A stretch of DNA of 64,000 nucleotides from Streptomyces hygroscopicus subsp. hygroscopicus (GCF_030269125.1 NZ_BSSM01000003.1:124001-188000); one strand, 5' to 3'. Shown: positions 52,717 through 62,291, numbered from the stretch's first letter. The notes: generated by a model from the sequence alone, not told the origin. Program-made: numbers and translations.

Positions 52717-54855
52717 ATGACGCCCCTGAGCACCGGGGACCCGGAGTCCATCGGCGGGTACACCCTTCTCGGTCGGCTCGGGGCGGGCGGCATGGGAGTC
52801 GTCTATCTGGGAGTCTCCGCCTCGGGACGGCAGGTCGCGGTCAAGCTCGCGCACGGGCCCCATGCCCAGGAAGAGGAGTTCCGGACGCGCTTCCGGCAGG
52901 AGGTCGCGGCAGCGCGCCGGGTGAGCGGTGCCTTCACCGCGCCTGTCGTGGACGCCGACCCGGACGCCGACCGGCCGTGGATGGCAACGCTCTACGTGCC
53001 GGGGCTCAATCTGGCCGAAGTCGTGGAGCGGGACGGCCCGCTGAACCTGCGGGAACTGCGCGCGCTAGGGCTCGGGCTCACCGAGGCGCTGCGCGACATC
53101 CACCGGGCGGGTCTGGTGCACCGGGACCTCAAACCGCGCAACGTCCTGATGACCGAGGACGGGCCGCGCGTCATCGACTTCGGCATCTCGCGCGCCGCCG
53201 ACAACCAGAACCTCACCACGACCGGGCGGATGATCGGCACTCCACCCTTCATGTCGCCGGAACAACTGGCTTCTCCCCGAGACGTCACCCCGGCCTCGGA
53301 CGTGTTCTCACTGGGGTCACTGCTGGTGTTCGCGGCCGTCGGCACGGGACCGTTCGACGCCGACAGCCCGTACATCACCGGGTACCAGGTGGTGTACGGG
53401 ACGCCGGACCTCGACGGGGTCCCCGAAGCGCTCCTGGGCATTGTCGAGCGCTGCCTGGACAAGGACCCTGCCGCACGGCCGGACCTGACGGACCTGCACC
53501 GCATGCTCAAGGCGCTGCCGGAGTCCGAGGGCACCGAGTCCGCGACGACCGAGCGGTCCGCTGCGGTACCCCGCCGCCCCGCTTCCCGGAGCGCGGCCAC
53601 CGCCCGCGCGGGCGCCGCGACCGGCACCGGAACCCGCAGGCGCCGCCGGGCGCGGATGCTGCTCACCGGCCTCGGCGCGGCGCTGGCCGTCACGGGGCTG
53701 GTCGCCGGGGTGGAGGTCTTCGCGTCGGGTCCGGACACCACCGCCGTCTCCAGGACCGCCCGGGTCGCGTCACTGCCCGACGGCTGGCGGCCGTGGCGCA
53801 CGGAGCTGCGGGACGACGTGAAGGGTGTCCCGCTCGACTACGACAGGCCCGGATGCGCGCAGGAGGAGAACGCCCTGTTCTGTGGCGGTACGGGTTTCAC
53901 GGTCGCCAGGATCGACGCGGCCTCCGGCCGCACCGTGTGGCGGACCGGCACCCGCCCTCAGGGGGTACAGCCGATCGGCGTTCGCGACGGTCTGGTCTAT
54001 GTGTACGAGGATCCGGATGACACGACCAGGCGCGTGGTGGCCCTGGACGCCGCTACCGGGCACCGGCGGTGGCAGCGTGACATCAACAAGTCCGAGGACG
54101 CGGTCCTTTACGACGGCGGGCTGCTGACCCTGTCTCCCGATTACTCGTCGTTCGTGGCCTACGGGCCTTCCGGCCGGGAACTGTGGCGGGCGCCCTCGCT
54201 GGACGAGTACTGCACTCCGTCGGCGCTGGGAGGCGCCCCCTACGCGCTGTGCTCGAAGGGCACCGAGCCCGGCCAGGCTCCGGTCGAGCTGATGAAGCCG
54301 GAACCCGGCAACCTGACCGCAACCGCCACACTGCCCGAGAAGGCGGAAGCGCTCGGCGCTGTCGGCGGGCAGCCGTTGTTCCTCGCCCCCCAGACCTCGA
54401 AGGACGTGTACGAAGCCGGGTACGAACGGCCGTACAACGCGCTGCTTCGGGTGGTCCCGGAAACCAGGCAGGTCAGGCGGATACCACTGGCACATCCGCT
54501 GACCGGCGCGGCCACCCTTGTGGACGGCGTCGTCTACTTCGTCCGGTCCGACGGATCGGTCACCGCGGTGTCGGCGGACAGCGGCAGACAACTGTGGCAG
54601 AAGGTCACGGACATGGAGAGTCTGTCCGCGCCCGCCGTCTCGGCGACATACAGGCGGGTCTATTTCTCCAACCGCTTCGGCCGTCTGCTGGCACTGGACA
54701 GCCGCACCGGAGCGGTGGTCTGGCGCACCTCCGCGCTGGACGACCCCGGGGACAAGACGCAGGCCTATCCGCCGCGAGTACTGCTCGTCAAGGACGCGAT
54801 CGTGGCGACGGCCGGCAACACGGCCTTCTCCCGGCGCCCGGACGGGCCCAGTTGA
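52717..54855 (+). CDS. Ser/Thr protein kinase with PQQ-type beta-propeller extracellular sensor
   Basis: 712 residues. Kinase motifs: the ATP loop LLGRLGAGGMGVVYLG (Gly loop 20-28), catalytic Lys43 (VAVKLA), HRD 135-137 (LVHRDLKPRNVLM), DFG 154-156 (VIDFGISRAA) and GTPPFMSPEQL. A single membrane span at about 315-335 (MLLTGLGAALAVTGLVAGVE) leads to an extracellular PQQ-like propeller with repeats such as DAASGRTVWRTGTRPQGVQ, DAATGHRRWQRDI and DSRTGAVVWRTSALDDPG. It should phosphorylate a cytosolic target in response to an extracellular cue. It starts 276 bp after the previous gene; the space between is empty. Confidence 0.93.
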   Translation: MTPLSTGDPESIGGYTLLGRLGAGGMGVVYLGVSASGRQVAVKLAHGPHAQEEEFRTRFRQEVAAARRVSGAFTAPVVDADPDADRPWMATLYVPGLNLAEVVERDGPLNLRELRALGLGLTEALRDIHRAGLVHRDLKPRNVLMTEDGPRVIDFGISRAADNQNLTTTGRMIGTPPFMSPEQLASPRDVTPASDVFSLGSLLVFAAVGTGPFDADSPYITGYQVVYGTPDLDGVPEALLGIVERCLDKDPAARPDLTDLHRMLKALPESEGTESATTERSAAVPRRPASRSAATARAGAATGTGTRRRRRARMLLTGLGAALAVTGLVAGVEVFASGPDTTAVSRTARVASLPDGWRPWRTELRDDVKGVPLDYDRPGCAQEENALFCGGTGFTVARIDAASGRTVWRTGTRPQGVQPIGVRDGLVYVYEDPDDTTRRVVALDAATGHRRWQRDINKSEDAVLYDGGLLTLSPDYSSFVAYGPSGRELWRAPSLDEYCTPSALGGAPYALCSKGTEPGQAPVELMKPEPGNLTATATLPEKAEALGAVGGQPLFLAPQTSKDVYEAGYERPYNALLRVVPETRQVRRIPLAHPLTGAATLVDGVVYFVRSDGSVTAVSADSGRQLWQKVTDMESLSAPAVSATYRRVYFSNRFGRLLALDSRTGAVVWRTSALDDPGDKTQAYPPRVLLVKDAIVATAGNTAFSRRPDGPS

Positions 54856-55063
54856 CCGCTGGAGGCCATGTGTCCTGTGGCCCCCGCGGGAACCCGGGAG
54901 CCAATGGGCTCCGACCGGCTGTGCGGGTGCGGGAGACCGCCGGCGGCGTGGTGAAAGACCGGCACGACGCGGCATGGAGAGACGCCCCCCTGAGTCCGGC
55001 ACCCGGGAACCGGGTGCCGGCGTCTCCGTCTCTCCTTGCCGTCCCCCGTCGGCACAGTCATGT

Positions 55064-55491
55064 TCACGCACGCGGCCGCCGCGGCGCGTTGCCTGCTTCC
55101 GGCTCCGCTTCTGATCTCGACGTCGACGGCGTCGACGAACAGGACCGGGCAGACGCGGTCGATGGGACGGTTCTGCCGTTCTGCCATGCCGTCCATGACC
55201 TTGTCGGTGATGGTGGAGATGGTCCGCTTGGACACCTCAGCCCCACGGACCTCGGCGAGATGAGCGGAGATCTCCCCGTGGGTGAGGCCCTCACCTCTAC
55301 CGGGCCGACGTCGGTCAGCAGCCGCGACAGCCCGCCCTCGCCCGTCGGTTGCAGACCCTCGCTCCGGGGCCGGTCAACCAGCATCGCCACGAGCTGCTCG
55401 TCCGACACCGCACTCGGCGGTGCCTGAGCCACCTGCTCAGCCCGCTCGTTCTCCACGGCGGTCTCCGTCATCAGACGCGTCTCCTTGAGCA
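55064..55491 (-). pseudogene. IS256-family transposase with internal deletion
   Basis: The frame begins SDEQLVAMLVDRPRSEGLQP and TGEGGLSRLLTDVGPVEVRA. In the family GEGGL is followed by about 60 residues before LTDVGPVEV, so those have been deleted. Another frame continues RTISTITDKVMDGMAERQNR and PIDRVCPVLFVDAVDVEIRS, the DDE region start, and then it stops. A dead mutator-type element fragment. 54856-55063 has nothing else. Confidence 0.75.
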
Positions 55492-56532
55492 TCAGATCCG
55501 CCGTTGATCAGGCACTCCCCTGCCCCGCCGGCCGAGGACGAGGCGACCGACCGGAGTGGGCACCACCTGCACGTCGGTGAAGCCGCCAGTCCGCAGTTCC
55601 GCGGCCAGGTCCTCCGCACTCACGACGGGCGGGACCCCGCGGCAGTCGGCGACGAGCGCGTCGAGGAATGAACACAGGTCGTCCGCCGGTGGGGCGAGTT
55701 CCTGCACGAGGAGCAGACCGCCTGGGGCGAGTGCGCGGCGGATGGCGGCCAGGGTGGTCTCACGGGTGTGCTGCGGAAAGAACGCCTGTGCCCAGTAGCA
55801 GACACTGTAGACGGCTTCGTCGTCGAGCTCTTGGGCGTCGGTGTGCCGGATCTCCAGACGGGAGTCGACGCCGGCGTCCTCTGCTCGTTCCCGCAGTTCC
55901 TTGACGACGTCGCCGGCCCGCTCGACGCCGACCGCGCGCAGCGCCGGGTATGCCGTCAGAGTGCTGAGCAGGGCCCCGCCGACCCCGCTGCCGACATCCA
56001 GGAGAGGGCCGCCCGCGGCTAGTCGGTCGCGGTAGTCCGGCACCTCCGCGTAAGCCATCCCGAACAGGGCTCGCGACGCGTCGGAGGGCAGCATGCCCCA
56101 GTCCCGGGCGACGACAAGGGCGTCCTCCCGCCAGTCGTACCGGATGCTCGATGACAACGCTGAGCGGACTCGGTCCCCTGCCGCGCCGACGGCGTCCAGC
56201 GCGATGTCCGTCCGTATCCCGGAGGGCCCGGCCTGGAGTGCGGCGAACCCTTCGGCCAACACGAAGGCGGCGGGTGCCGCCGCCTCAGCCTCACGGACCA
56301 CTCCGGCGGCAAGGAACACCTCGACGACGCGGCGGGCGCGCTCGGTGGAAATGCCGTCGATACCGGCGAGGTGCTCGACGGTGACGGGTCGGGTCAGCGC
56401 CTCCAGCCATCCTGTCGCAGCCGCCGCACGCAGTAGGTCGAGCACCTGGGCGCCCTCCGCCCACTGCCGAAGGCGGGCGCGGGCGTCGAGGGCCGCATGC
56501 AGGGCCTCGAACTCTGACTTGGTGTGACCCAC
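55492..56532 (-). CDS. SAM-dependent O-methyltransferase-like protein
   Basis: 346 residues. An N-terminal winged-helix-like domain (LDLLRAAAATGWLEALTRPV, HLAGIDGISTERARRVVEVF) is followed by a class I methyltransferase: PLLDVGSGVGGALLSTLTAY near 190 and IRRALAPGGLLLVQELAPP. This is the layout of small-molecule O-methyltransferases in secondary metabolism. GTG 56532 has AAGGA upstream and fits the domain start; the frame is open to 56724 but adds low-complexity sequence. Substrate unknown. The downstream side ends against an IS256 remnant. Confidence 0.82.
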   Translation of the reverse strand: MGHTKSEFEALHAALDARARLRQWAEGAQVLDLLRAAAATGWLEALTRPVTVEHLAGIDGISTERARRVVEVFLAAGVVREAEAAAPAAFVLAEGFAALQAGPSGIRTDIALDAVGAAGDRVRSALSSSIRYDWREDALVVARDWGMLPSDASRALFGMAYAEVPDYRDRLAAGGPLLDVGSGVGGALLSTLTAYPALRAVGVERAGDVVKELRERAEDAGVDSRLEIRHTDAQELDDEAVYSVCYWAQAFFPQHTRETTLAAIRRALAPGGLLLVQELAPPADDLCSFLDALVADCRGVPPVVSAEDLAAELRTGGFTDVQVVPTPVGRLVLGRRGRGVPDQRRI

Positions 56533-56727
56533 GATGATCCTTTCGTTCGTTCTGGTCGACGGCCTGTTTCCGGGCACGACGTCTTCGTTGTTCTTCCTCG
56601 CGGTGCGGAAGATGGTGATCAAGCCGCCGGGGCCCTTACCCGGGGCCGGCGGCGCCGGAGAATCCGGCGCCGCCACACGGGTGCTGCGGGGCTCGGGGCC
56701 GTCATCTGCGTCAGCCTGCCGCACATG

Positions 56728-57120
56728 TCACCACGGGAGCACGCCGGTGCGGTCGGTCACGGTGCCGGTGGGGGTGTCAGGCCCCAGGACGGCGACGCGC
56801 ACCGCTGCCTCGGCACCCTCCTCGACACTCTGCCCGAGGCGGCCGGTGAACTCGGTCGCGGTCTGGCCAGGGTCCACCGCGTTGAAGCGGACATGGGGAT
56901 CGTCTTGGCGTACTGCATGGTCAGCATGGTGACCGCGCTCTCCGAGGAGCCGGATACCGCGACTCGATACGCTCCGGGTCCTGGTCAGCGTGAACGCCCC
57001 GAGGCCGCTGGTGATGCTGATGACGGACGGGGCGGTCGCCGTGCGCAGGAGACGAGCCGGCGCGCCACCTCGTGTCCGAGTCCCTGGTTGGCGCCGGTGA
57101 TCAATGTGGTGGGGCGGCCG
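56728..57120 (-). pseudogene. short-chain dehydrogenase, internally deleted
   Basis: At 57117-57050 the frame reads TLITGANQGLGHEVARRLV, the cofactor turn of an SDR. A large part is then missing, including the active site, and after frame changes the C-terminal ESAVTMLTMQYAKTIPMS, NAVDPGQTATEFTGR and LGPDTPTGTVTDRTGVLPW remain, ending at 56728. The enzyme cannot work. Confidence 0.7.
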
Positions 57121-57127
57121 GTCCCAC

Positions 57128-57451
57128 CTAGTGGGCGGGGCGGAACGGACGCAGCAGACGGATGCCGTCCTCGATGGATCCGTCGATCAGTTCGAGCATC
57201 TGGGGGACGAGTTCCTGCATCCGGGGCGCGGCGAGGTGGGAGTCGAGGTGGGCGCGCGTTTCCCAGCGCTCGTAGATGACGAACGAGCCGGGCTGCCCCT
57301 CGACTTCGTGGGCCTCGTAGTCGATGTTGCCCGGGTCGTCGCGGGAGGGGGTGACGGCTGCGGTGATGAACGCCTTGAGGTCGGCCTCTCTGCCGGCCTT
57401 CGCCTTCGCGTCCCAGATGACGGTCACGTAGCCGTTCGATGTCGCGGTCAT
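57128..57451 (-). CDS. antibiotic biosynthesis monooxygenase (ABM) family protein
   Basis: 107 residues of the ferredoxin-like ABM fold. Visible are TVIWDAKAKAGREADLKAFI, DDPGNIDYEAHEVEGQPGSF and VIYERWETRAHLDSHLAA, the standard blocks of small cofactor-free quinone-type monooxygenases and related stress proteins. Function might be quinone oxidation or oxidative stress response. ATG 57451 starts the fold. Its stop lies 8 bp from the SDR pseudogene start on the same strand, so it was once in an operon with that reductase. Confidence 0.85.
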   Translation of the reverse strand: MTATSNGYVTVIWDAKAKAGREADLKAFITAAVTPSRDDPGNIDYEAHEVEGQPGSFVIYERWETRAHLDSHLAAPRMQELVPQMLELIDGSIEDGIRLLRPFRPAH

Positions 57452-57507
57452 GTTGATCCCTGTTTCTCTTGTGTGCTGAAGAGCTGACTGCCGGTACGAG
57501 GCCGGTG

Positions 57508-57700
57508 TCAGCGGTTGACGAAGTCGAGGAGGTCGGCGTTCACGGTGCCCATGCCGTGCGACAGGTCTGGGTAGACCTTCGGCACCGCGTCCCCGACCAG
57601 CGTGGCGGTCAGCTCGGCGGATTGGGCGACCGGGACGATCTGACCGTCGTCGCCACGCATATGAGCGTGGGCACGCCATCGCTTGGAGGCCGTCGGTGAA
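57508..57700 (-). pseudogene. alpha/beta-hydrolase, C-terminal fragment
   Basis: The frame ending at 57508 reads MRGDDGQIVPVAQSAELTAT, LVGDAVPKVYPDLSHGMGTV and NADLLDFVN, the end of a chloroperoxidase-type hydrolase with the acid (GDDGQIVP) and His (SHGM). The nucleophile half is gone; upstream sequence is the SDR fragment below, which continues into it in another frame. Confidence 0.75.
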
Positions 57701-57997
57701 GCACCGGGCTCGGACAGTTCACCGCCAGCCGCTGCTCGTATCCGTCTGCTGACTCGCTTCGGGTGGTGCCGTTCCACGTGATGCCCACGCCCGCGTCGTC
57801 GACCAGCGCATCGAGGCGGTCGTGCCGTGCCGCCACCTCGGCCGCGGGTCGTCGGGTCTCGGCCGGAGCGGACACGTCGGCGATATACTGCTCGGCCCCG
57901 GGACGCTGCTCGATCAGCGCCAGTCGCTGCGGGTCACGACCACGCGGAAGCAACTGGTGCCCGGAGTCCGTAAGCTCCTCGGCCAGAGCGAGGCCGA
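57700..57997 (-). pseudogene. short-chain dehydrogenase, N-terminal fragment
   Basis: Reads LALAEELTDSGHQLLPRGRD, QYIADVSAPAETRRPAAEVA and RLDALVDDAGVGITWNGTTR, the Rossmann half of an SDR (note VDDAGV in place of the usual VNNAGV). The glycine-rich start and the catalytic half are both missing. It begins at the aldehyde dehydrogenase stop and runs into the hydrolase fragment, so two gene parts were joined by deletion. Confidence 0.7.
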
Positions 57998-59455
57998 TCA
58001 GTGAGCGGACTGGGTGTGATCCTGCTCCACATACACCTTGAGGGCCTGGAACTCCTCAATCGCGCGCGGGCCGCACAGGTAGCCGTAACCGCTGCCCTTG
58101 ACGCCGCCCTCCTCGAAGTCCTCGCTGATGGCTCCCCAGGTGTTGATCCACACGGTGCCGGTGCGGATGCGCCGGGCGACCCGGCGGGCCTTCATCGAGT
58201 CCGAGCTGAACACCGAGGCGGCCAGACCGTAGATGGTGGCGTTCGCCTTGGTCACGGCGTCGTCCTCGTCGTCGAAGATCTCGAACGTCTGGACGGGACC
58301 GAAGACTTCCTCCTGCACGATCCGGACGTCGGTGCGGTCCACCTCGATCAGGCTCGGCCGGTAGAACGCACCGGCGGCCAATGGACCGTCGGTGACCACA
58401 CCGCCTCGCAGCAGTACCGTGCCATACGAGGTGGCCTCCTCGACGATCGCGTCCACCCGCTGGGCTGAGGCCCGGTCGATCACCGGGCCGAGCTGGGCCT
58501 TCTCGTCGTCGCCCGAGCCGAGCCGCACCTGCGCGAGCGCGCTGGTGAGCCGAGTGCGCACCTGGTCGGCGATGTCCCGGTGGACCAGTACGCGGGAACC
58601 GGTGCAGCAGAACTGCCCGTTCATCAGCACCAGCGACTGCACCACGGTCGGGATCACCATGTCCAGATCGGCGTCGGGGAAGATCACCATCGGAGCCTTG
58701 CCGCCCAGTTCCAGACCGAGCCGCTTGAGCGTGGTGGCGGCCGCGGTCGCGATCCGGCGCCCGACCGGCGTACTGCCGGTGTAGTTGATCACGGCGACCT
58801 TGTCCGAGGTGACCAGGAACGGGGCCCCGGTGTTGCCGGACTCGGTGAACACGTTGACCACGCCCGCCGGGATTTCCGGAACCGAGGCCAGAACCTGTGC
58901 GAAAAGCTCATTGGTCAGCGCCGTCTGGGCCGGAAGTTTGACCACGGCGGTGCAGCCGGCGGCCAGCGCCGGGCCCAGTGCCCGCACGGTCAGCATGACG
59001 GGGGAGTTCCAGGGAGAAATGATCCCGGCGACACCGAGTGGCTCGGGCACCGAGTGGGTGTACTGGCCGGGCGCCGTCTCGGCGGCGCGCCCGGCGTTCT
59101 GGGTGCGCGCAGTCGCCGCCGCGTACCGCAGCCACCCGACCGCACCGCTGACCTCCCACGTGGTCTCGCCCAGCAGCTTGCCGTTCTCCCGGGACAACAT
59201 GGCCGCGACCTCGGGTACCCGGGCCTCAAGGGCGTCGGCCAGCCGGCTGAGTGCGGTCGCCCGAAGCGAGGGAGTGCGCGCCCATTCGGTGGTCGCGAAG
59301 GCGGCGTCGGCGGCGTCCACGGCGGCCGAGGCCTCTGCCTCGCCGCCGTCGTAGAAGGAGCCGACGACGGTGCCGTCGGCCGGGTTGATCGATTCCAGAA
59401 CCGAGCCGGAGCCGGTCCACTGTCCGTTGATCCAGTGCTGCGCAATGGTGTTCAT
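57998..59455 (-). CDS. aldehyde dehydrogenase
   Basis: 485 residues, full length for the ALDH family. The catalytic Glu block is [17 protein letters not shown] near 250 and the catalytic Cys is in [15 protein letters not shown] near 285; a NAD(P) site block [20 protein letters not shown] lies near 150, and [19 protein letters not shown] is near the end. It oxidises an aldehyde to an acid with NAD(P)+. ATG 59455 has AGGA upstream; the longer frame to 60061 overlaps other genes. It stands among dead fragments and may have been part of a now broken oxidation operon. Confidence 0.92.
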   Translation of the reverse strand: MNTIAQHWINGQWTGSGSVLESINPADGTVVGSFYDGGEAEASAAVDAADAAFATTEWARTPSLRATALSRLADALEARVPEVAAMLSRENGKLLGETTWEVSGAVGWLRYAAATARTQNAGRAAETAPGQYTHSVPEPLGVAGIISPWNSPVMLTVRALGPALAAGCTAVVKLPAQTALTNELFAQVLASVPEIPAGVVNVFTESGNTGAPFLVTSDKVAVINYTGSTPVGRRIATAAATTLKRLGLELGGKAPMVIFPDADLDMVIPTVVQSLVLMNGQFCCTGSRVLVHRDIADQVRTRLTSALAQVRLGSGDDEKAQLGPVIDRASAQRVDAIVEEATSYGTVLLRGGVVTDGPLAAGAFYRPSLIEVDRTDVRIVQEEVFGPVQTFEIFDDEDDAVTKANATIYGLAASVFSSDSMKARRVARRIRTGTVWINTWGAISEDFEEGGVKGSGYGYLCGPRAIEEFQALKVYVEQDHTQSAH

Positions 59456-59589
59456 GACGTCGATCCTGCAATCGCACCGAGCGTGCAGGAAGGCACAGAT
59501 CTTCGTCGTACCACCAGTACTACCCTGAGACGCGTTTGAGCGTCGCGCACGTCGGCACACACGGCACCGGCGTCCCAGGAGGCCCGGCA

Positions 59590-59765
59590 CAGCAGGTGCC
59601 GCGGCAGGCCGGGCGACCGACGGTTCGTGCAGGTAGCCGTGGTGGGCGATCTCGTGTCCGGCCGCGACGACGGCCCGCACGGTGCCGGGGTGGCGGCGCG
59701 CGGTCCAGCCGGGCACGAAGAACGTGGCGCGAGCGTCCGCGATCGGCAGGAACAGGACCGACGGC
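59590..59765 (-). pseudogene. polysaccharide deacetylase (NodB), fragment
   Basis: The minus strand reads [20 protein letters not shown], then [15 protein letters not shown], the first metal-binding blocks of a NodB-type polysaccharide deacetylase (HHGYLH carries the two metal His). The remaining motifs and both ends are missing. Confidence 0.6.
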
Positions 59766-59810
59766 GCCCCGTGGCACGACGGCGCGATCGCCCGTGACAT
59801 GGTTGCTGTC

Positions 59811-60344
59811 ATGACAGTTGGCGCGCCGGGCAGCGAGGTCGTACTCGAGACGAGTCGCCTGCTGCTCAGACCTTGGCGGGTAGCCGAGGCTGTCGCCCAG
59901 CGTGAACTGTGGACGGAACGTGATCCACGAGTGCCGCCGCACCGGCGAATCGACGCGGACGGACACCCCACGGTCGCGGAGATCGAGGATTCGATCCGCA
60001 CCGACAAGGTGGGGTCGACCGGGTTGCTGGCCGTCGAACGGAAGGGCTTTCGTGACGTCATCGGCTACTGCGGCCTGGTCGACAGCGGGCGAGGGGCGGT
60101 AGGGGAACCGGAACTGGCATTCGAGCTGCTGCGCCGAAGTCAGCGTCAGGGATACGCGACCGAGGCGTCGTTGGCGGTTCTGGACTGGGCGAGATCGTCT
60201 GGGTACGAACGTCTCTGGGCCACGGTCTGGGACTGGAACACCGCTTCTCGCCGAGTGCTGGCCAAGGTCGGGTTCGCCGAGACCGGTCGGAAGGAAGTGG
60301 ACGCGGTGCACGGGACCACTCTGTTGACCACGAGACGGCTCTGA
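59811..60344 (+). CDS. GNAT-family N-acetyltransferase (RimJ/RimL type)
   Basis: 177 residues. The RimJ/RimL-type GNAT pattern is [20 protein letters not shown] at the start, [20 protein letters not shown], then [40 protein letters not shown] and [20 protein letters not shown], which hold the acetyl-CoA loop. It probably acetylates a ribosomal protein N-terminus or a small amine. ATG 59811 is taken; an in-frame ATG at 59799 adds four residues, and no strong ribosome site is seen for either. Intact. Confidence 0.87.
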   Translation: MTVGAPGSEVVLETSRLLLRPWRVAEAVAQRELWTERDPRVPPHRRIDADGHPTVAEIEDSIRTDKVGSTGLLAVERKGFRDVIGYCGLVDSGRGAVGEPELAFELLRRSQRQGYATEASLAVLDWARSSGYERLWATVWDWNTASRRVLAKVGFAETGRKEVDAVHGTTLLTTRRL

Positions 60345-60568
60345 CACACCCGACGTCTGGCCTTGCGGACGGCTCCGTGTGGTGCCGTCAGGCGGCAGGT
60401 GTCCCCGTTCCGTCGGCTGAAGCGGATGCGGCACATGCTCCACGCCGGCGCGCTGGGGACGGGGAATCACGGTGGAAGGCGGGGCCGGTCTCGCTGTGTC
60501 CGGTGGTCGAAGCGGACTGTCGTAGGGATGGCGCCCTCCGCCTTGGGGGCTGACCGGGGAGCCCCGGG

Positions 60569-60856
60569 ATGCCGGAGTGGGTGCTTGATCAGGACGTGGA
60601 GGCCTTGACCACCGGGCATTGGAAGCAGCGCGCTCTGTCGGTGCTCGACATCGCCGTCGGCCATCTCGCCGGCGGGCGGGTGGAGTCCGCGCTCGCGCTC
60701 GCCTCCCGCACGCTTGAGATCGGCCTTCAGTACCGGTCCGGCCGGATCGTGGAACGCGCCCGCGGTGCGCGCCGTAGCCTCACCTTCGGGTCACCGCCCA
60801 AGGTGGTGCGGGACTTCGACGAGCGCCTCCACGGCGTCGATCTGCAGAAGGGATGA
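60569..60856 (+). CDS. helical-repeat regulator fragment (partial)
   Basis: A 95-residue frame reading HWKQRALSVLDIAVGHLAGG, RVESALALASRTLEIGLQYR and RIVERARGARRSLTF. This is the last TPR-like part of a larger class of XRE/TPR-type regulators that in actinobacteria sit just before a SLOG-like gene, as here (7 bp to the next start). The HTH part and most repeats are absent, so the gene is truncated at its 5' end even though this fragment has an ATG. Confidence 0.55.
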   Translation: MPEWVLDQDVEALTTGHWKQRALSVLDIAVGHLAGGRVESALALASRTLEIGLQYRSGRIVERARGARRSLTFGSPPKVVRDFDERLHGVDLQKG

Positions 60857-60863
60857 CCACGGC

Positions 60864-61337
60864 ATGAGGGTAGGCATCACCGGCCACCGCGGACTGAGCA
60901 CGCAGGTCGAGAAGCAGGTACGGGCGCTCCTGGCCGACCAGATTCGGCAGTACGACCCGGCCGAACTCGTCGGCGTCTCCTGCGTCGCCGACGGCCCCGA
61001 CTCCTGGTTCGCCGAAACCGTCCTCCAGCACGGCGGCCGTCTCAAGGTGATCATCCCGGCCGCCGAGTACCGCCAGGGTCTGCCCGACTGGCACCACCCC
61101 GTCTATGACCGGCTCATCGCCCGCGCCGCCGAGATCCGCCACACCGGCCTGGTCGAATCGACCTCCGAGGCCCATCAGGCCGGATCCGAGATCCTCGTCG
61201 GCCTGGTGGATGAGCTGATCGCCGTGTGGGACGGGAATCCCGCGCGCGGGTACGGGGGCACTGCGGATGTGGTGGCGTACGCCGAACGGACCGGCGTCCC
61301 GGTGCGGGTGCTGTGGCCCGAGGGCGCCGGCCGATGA
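60864..61337 (+). CDS. SLOG/YpsA-like nucleotide-binding protein
   Basis: 157 residues. The N-terminus MRVGITGHRGL and the block GSEILVGLVDELIAVWDGNP (GSxxLV with a D-ELIAVWDG end) are those of SLOG-superfamily proteins related to YpsA/DprA-like Rossmann folds. They bind nucleotides or cyclic nucleotide signals; a role is unknown here. ATG 60864 follows the regulator fragment by 7 bp, an operon arrangement repeated across actinobacteria. Complete. Confidence 0.75.
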   Translation: MRVGITGHRGLSTQVEKQVRALLADQIRQYDPAELVGVSCVADGPDSWFAETVLQHGGRLKVIIPAAEYRQGLPDWHHPVYDRLIARAAEIRHTGLVESTSEAHQAGSEILVGLVDELIAVWDGNPARGYGGTADVVAYAERTGVPVRVLWPEGAGR

Positions 61338-61769
61338 CAGCAGCGGGCTTGCGCCCTCCAGGCACCGCGGCGCGCGAGCGGGCCGACCAGCTGATCGCCT
61401 GGGTGCCCGAGGAGTAGCCAGTCGATACCGCCAGCGGACGGCCTTGACGACGTCGGCGCCGGTGAACATCGCCAGCCACATTCCCGTGATCACTGCTCCA
61501 CCGGGAGGCGCCATGGTCATGATTGCTCTGCCTCCTGCCGGGAGTGCTCATGCTCATGCTGTTCGGGCTGGACGCCTTGGAGAACTCCTTGTTCCCCGGG
61601 CACACGGAACGATCCCAAGCCGACGCAGAAGAACTCCCGAAGTCCCTTTGACGGCTCATCGCAGTAGAGGGGGTAGTCGGGGTCTGCCGGTCTTCGAGGT
61701 CGCCGGCACGGGTTTCAGGCTCGGCTGCACTCCATCCGGGCGCGACGAGAACGTGCCCCGCGGTACGAG
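61338..61769. other. gap with a possible small membrane protein
   Basis: A TTG-started frame at 61523-61651 codes for 42 residues, LCLLPGVLMLMLFGLDALEN then SLFPGHTERSQADAEELPK: hydrophobic start and acidic end. A GGAGG lies just before an out-of-frame ATG at 61513, so an indel near 61525 may have split the true start from this frame. Weak. Nothing else here. Confidence 0.25.
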
Positions 61770-62228
61770 CTATGCGCCCTCGTTGTCCCCGCGCAGGGAA
61801 TGGATCATGCTCTGCAGGATCCGGAACGCGGCTGACTGCTCGGTCTCGGTCAGGCCGGCCAGCATTCTGGCCTCGACGGACCTGACGGCTGCGCTCGCCT
61901 TCTCGAGGCTTCGTCGGCCGCGAGGCGTGAGCCGCGCGGGAAGCGCCTTCCCGACGGGTGCCTCGGCGGGCCTGGTCACGTAGCCGTCTCGTTCCAGGGC
62001 CTGGAGCAGCACGTTCATCGTCTGCCGTGTCACGAACGCGCCCCGCGCGAGCTCGGAGTTCGACAAGCCCGGTCGCTGCGCCAGCAGTTCGAGGCAGGAG
62101 TAGTGCGTCACGCTCATCCCGAGCGGCCGCAGCACTTCCTCCATGGCCGCGCGGAGGGCGCTCGACGCTTCTTTGAGCAGGTAGCCCAGTGACGTCTCCA
62201 GGTCGACGCCGACACGTTCTTGACTCAT
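61770..62228 (-). CDS. MarR-family transcriptional regulator
   Basis: 152 residues. MarR winged-helix pattern: LGYLLKEASSALRAAMEEVL, HYSCLELLAQRPGLSNSELA and RGAFVTRQTMNVLLQALERD (recognition helix), followed by LTPRGRRSLEKASAAVRSVE. Two copies of a 16-bp palindrome lie between it and the divergent VOC gene, and the first copy overlaps its own ATG (62228). It therefore most likely represses both genes and lets go when a small ligand binds. Confidence 0.9.
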   Translation of the reverse strand: MSQERVGVDLETSLGYLLKEASSALRAAMEEVLRPLGMSVTHYSCLELLAQRPGLSNSELARGAFVTRQTMNVLLQALERDGYVTRPAEAPVGKALPARLTPRGRRSLEKASAAVRSVEARMLAGLTETEQSAAFRILQSMIHSLRGDNEGA

Positions 62229-62272
62229 GTCAGCATTCTGACATAGGTTGCCGCATGTCAGAAAACTGACAT
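62227..62272. promoter_or_regulatory. two MarR operators
   Basis: Two copies of TGTCAG-N4-CTGACA: 62228-62243 (spacer CATT) and 62256-62271 (spacer AAAA), each flanked by A at the left and T at the right, centred 28 bp apart. They fill the space between the divergent MarR and VOC genes; the first covers the MarR start and the second ends 20 bp before the VOC start. Confidence 0.85.
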
Positions 62273-62291
62273 GGAAAGAAGGAGCGTCATC

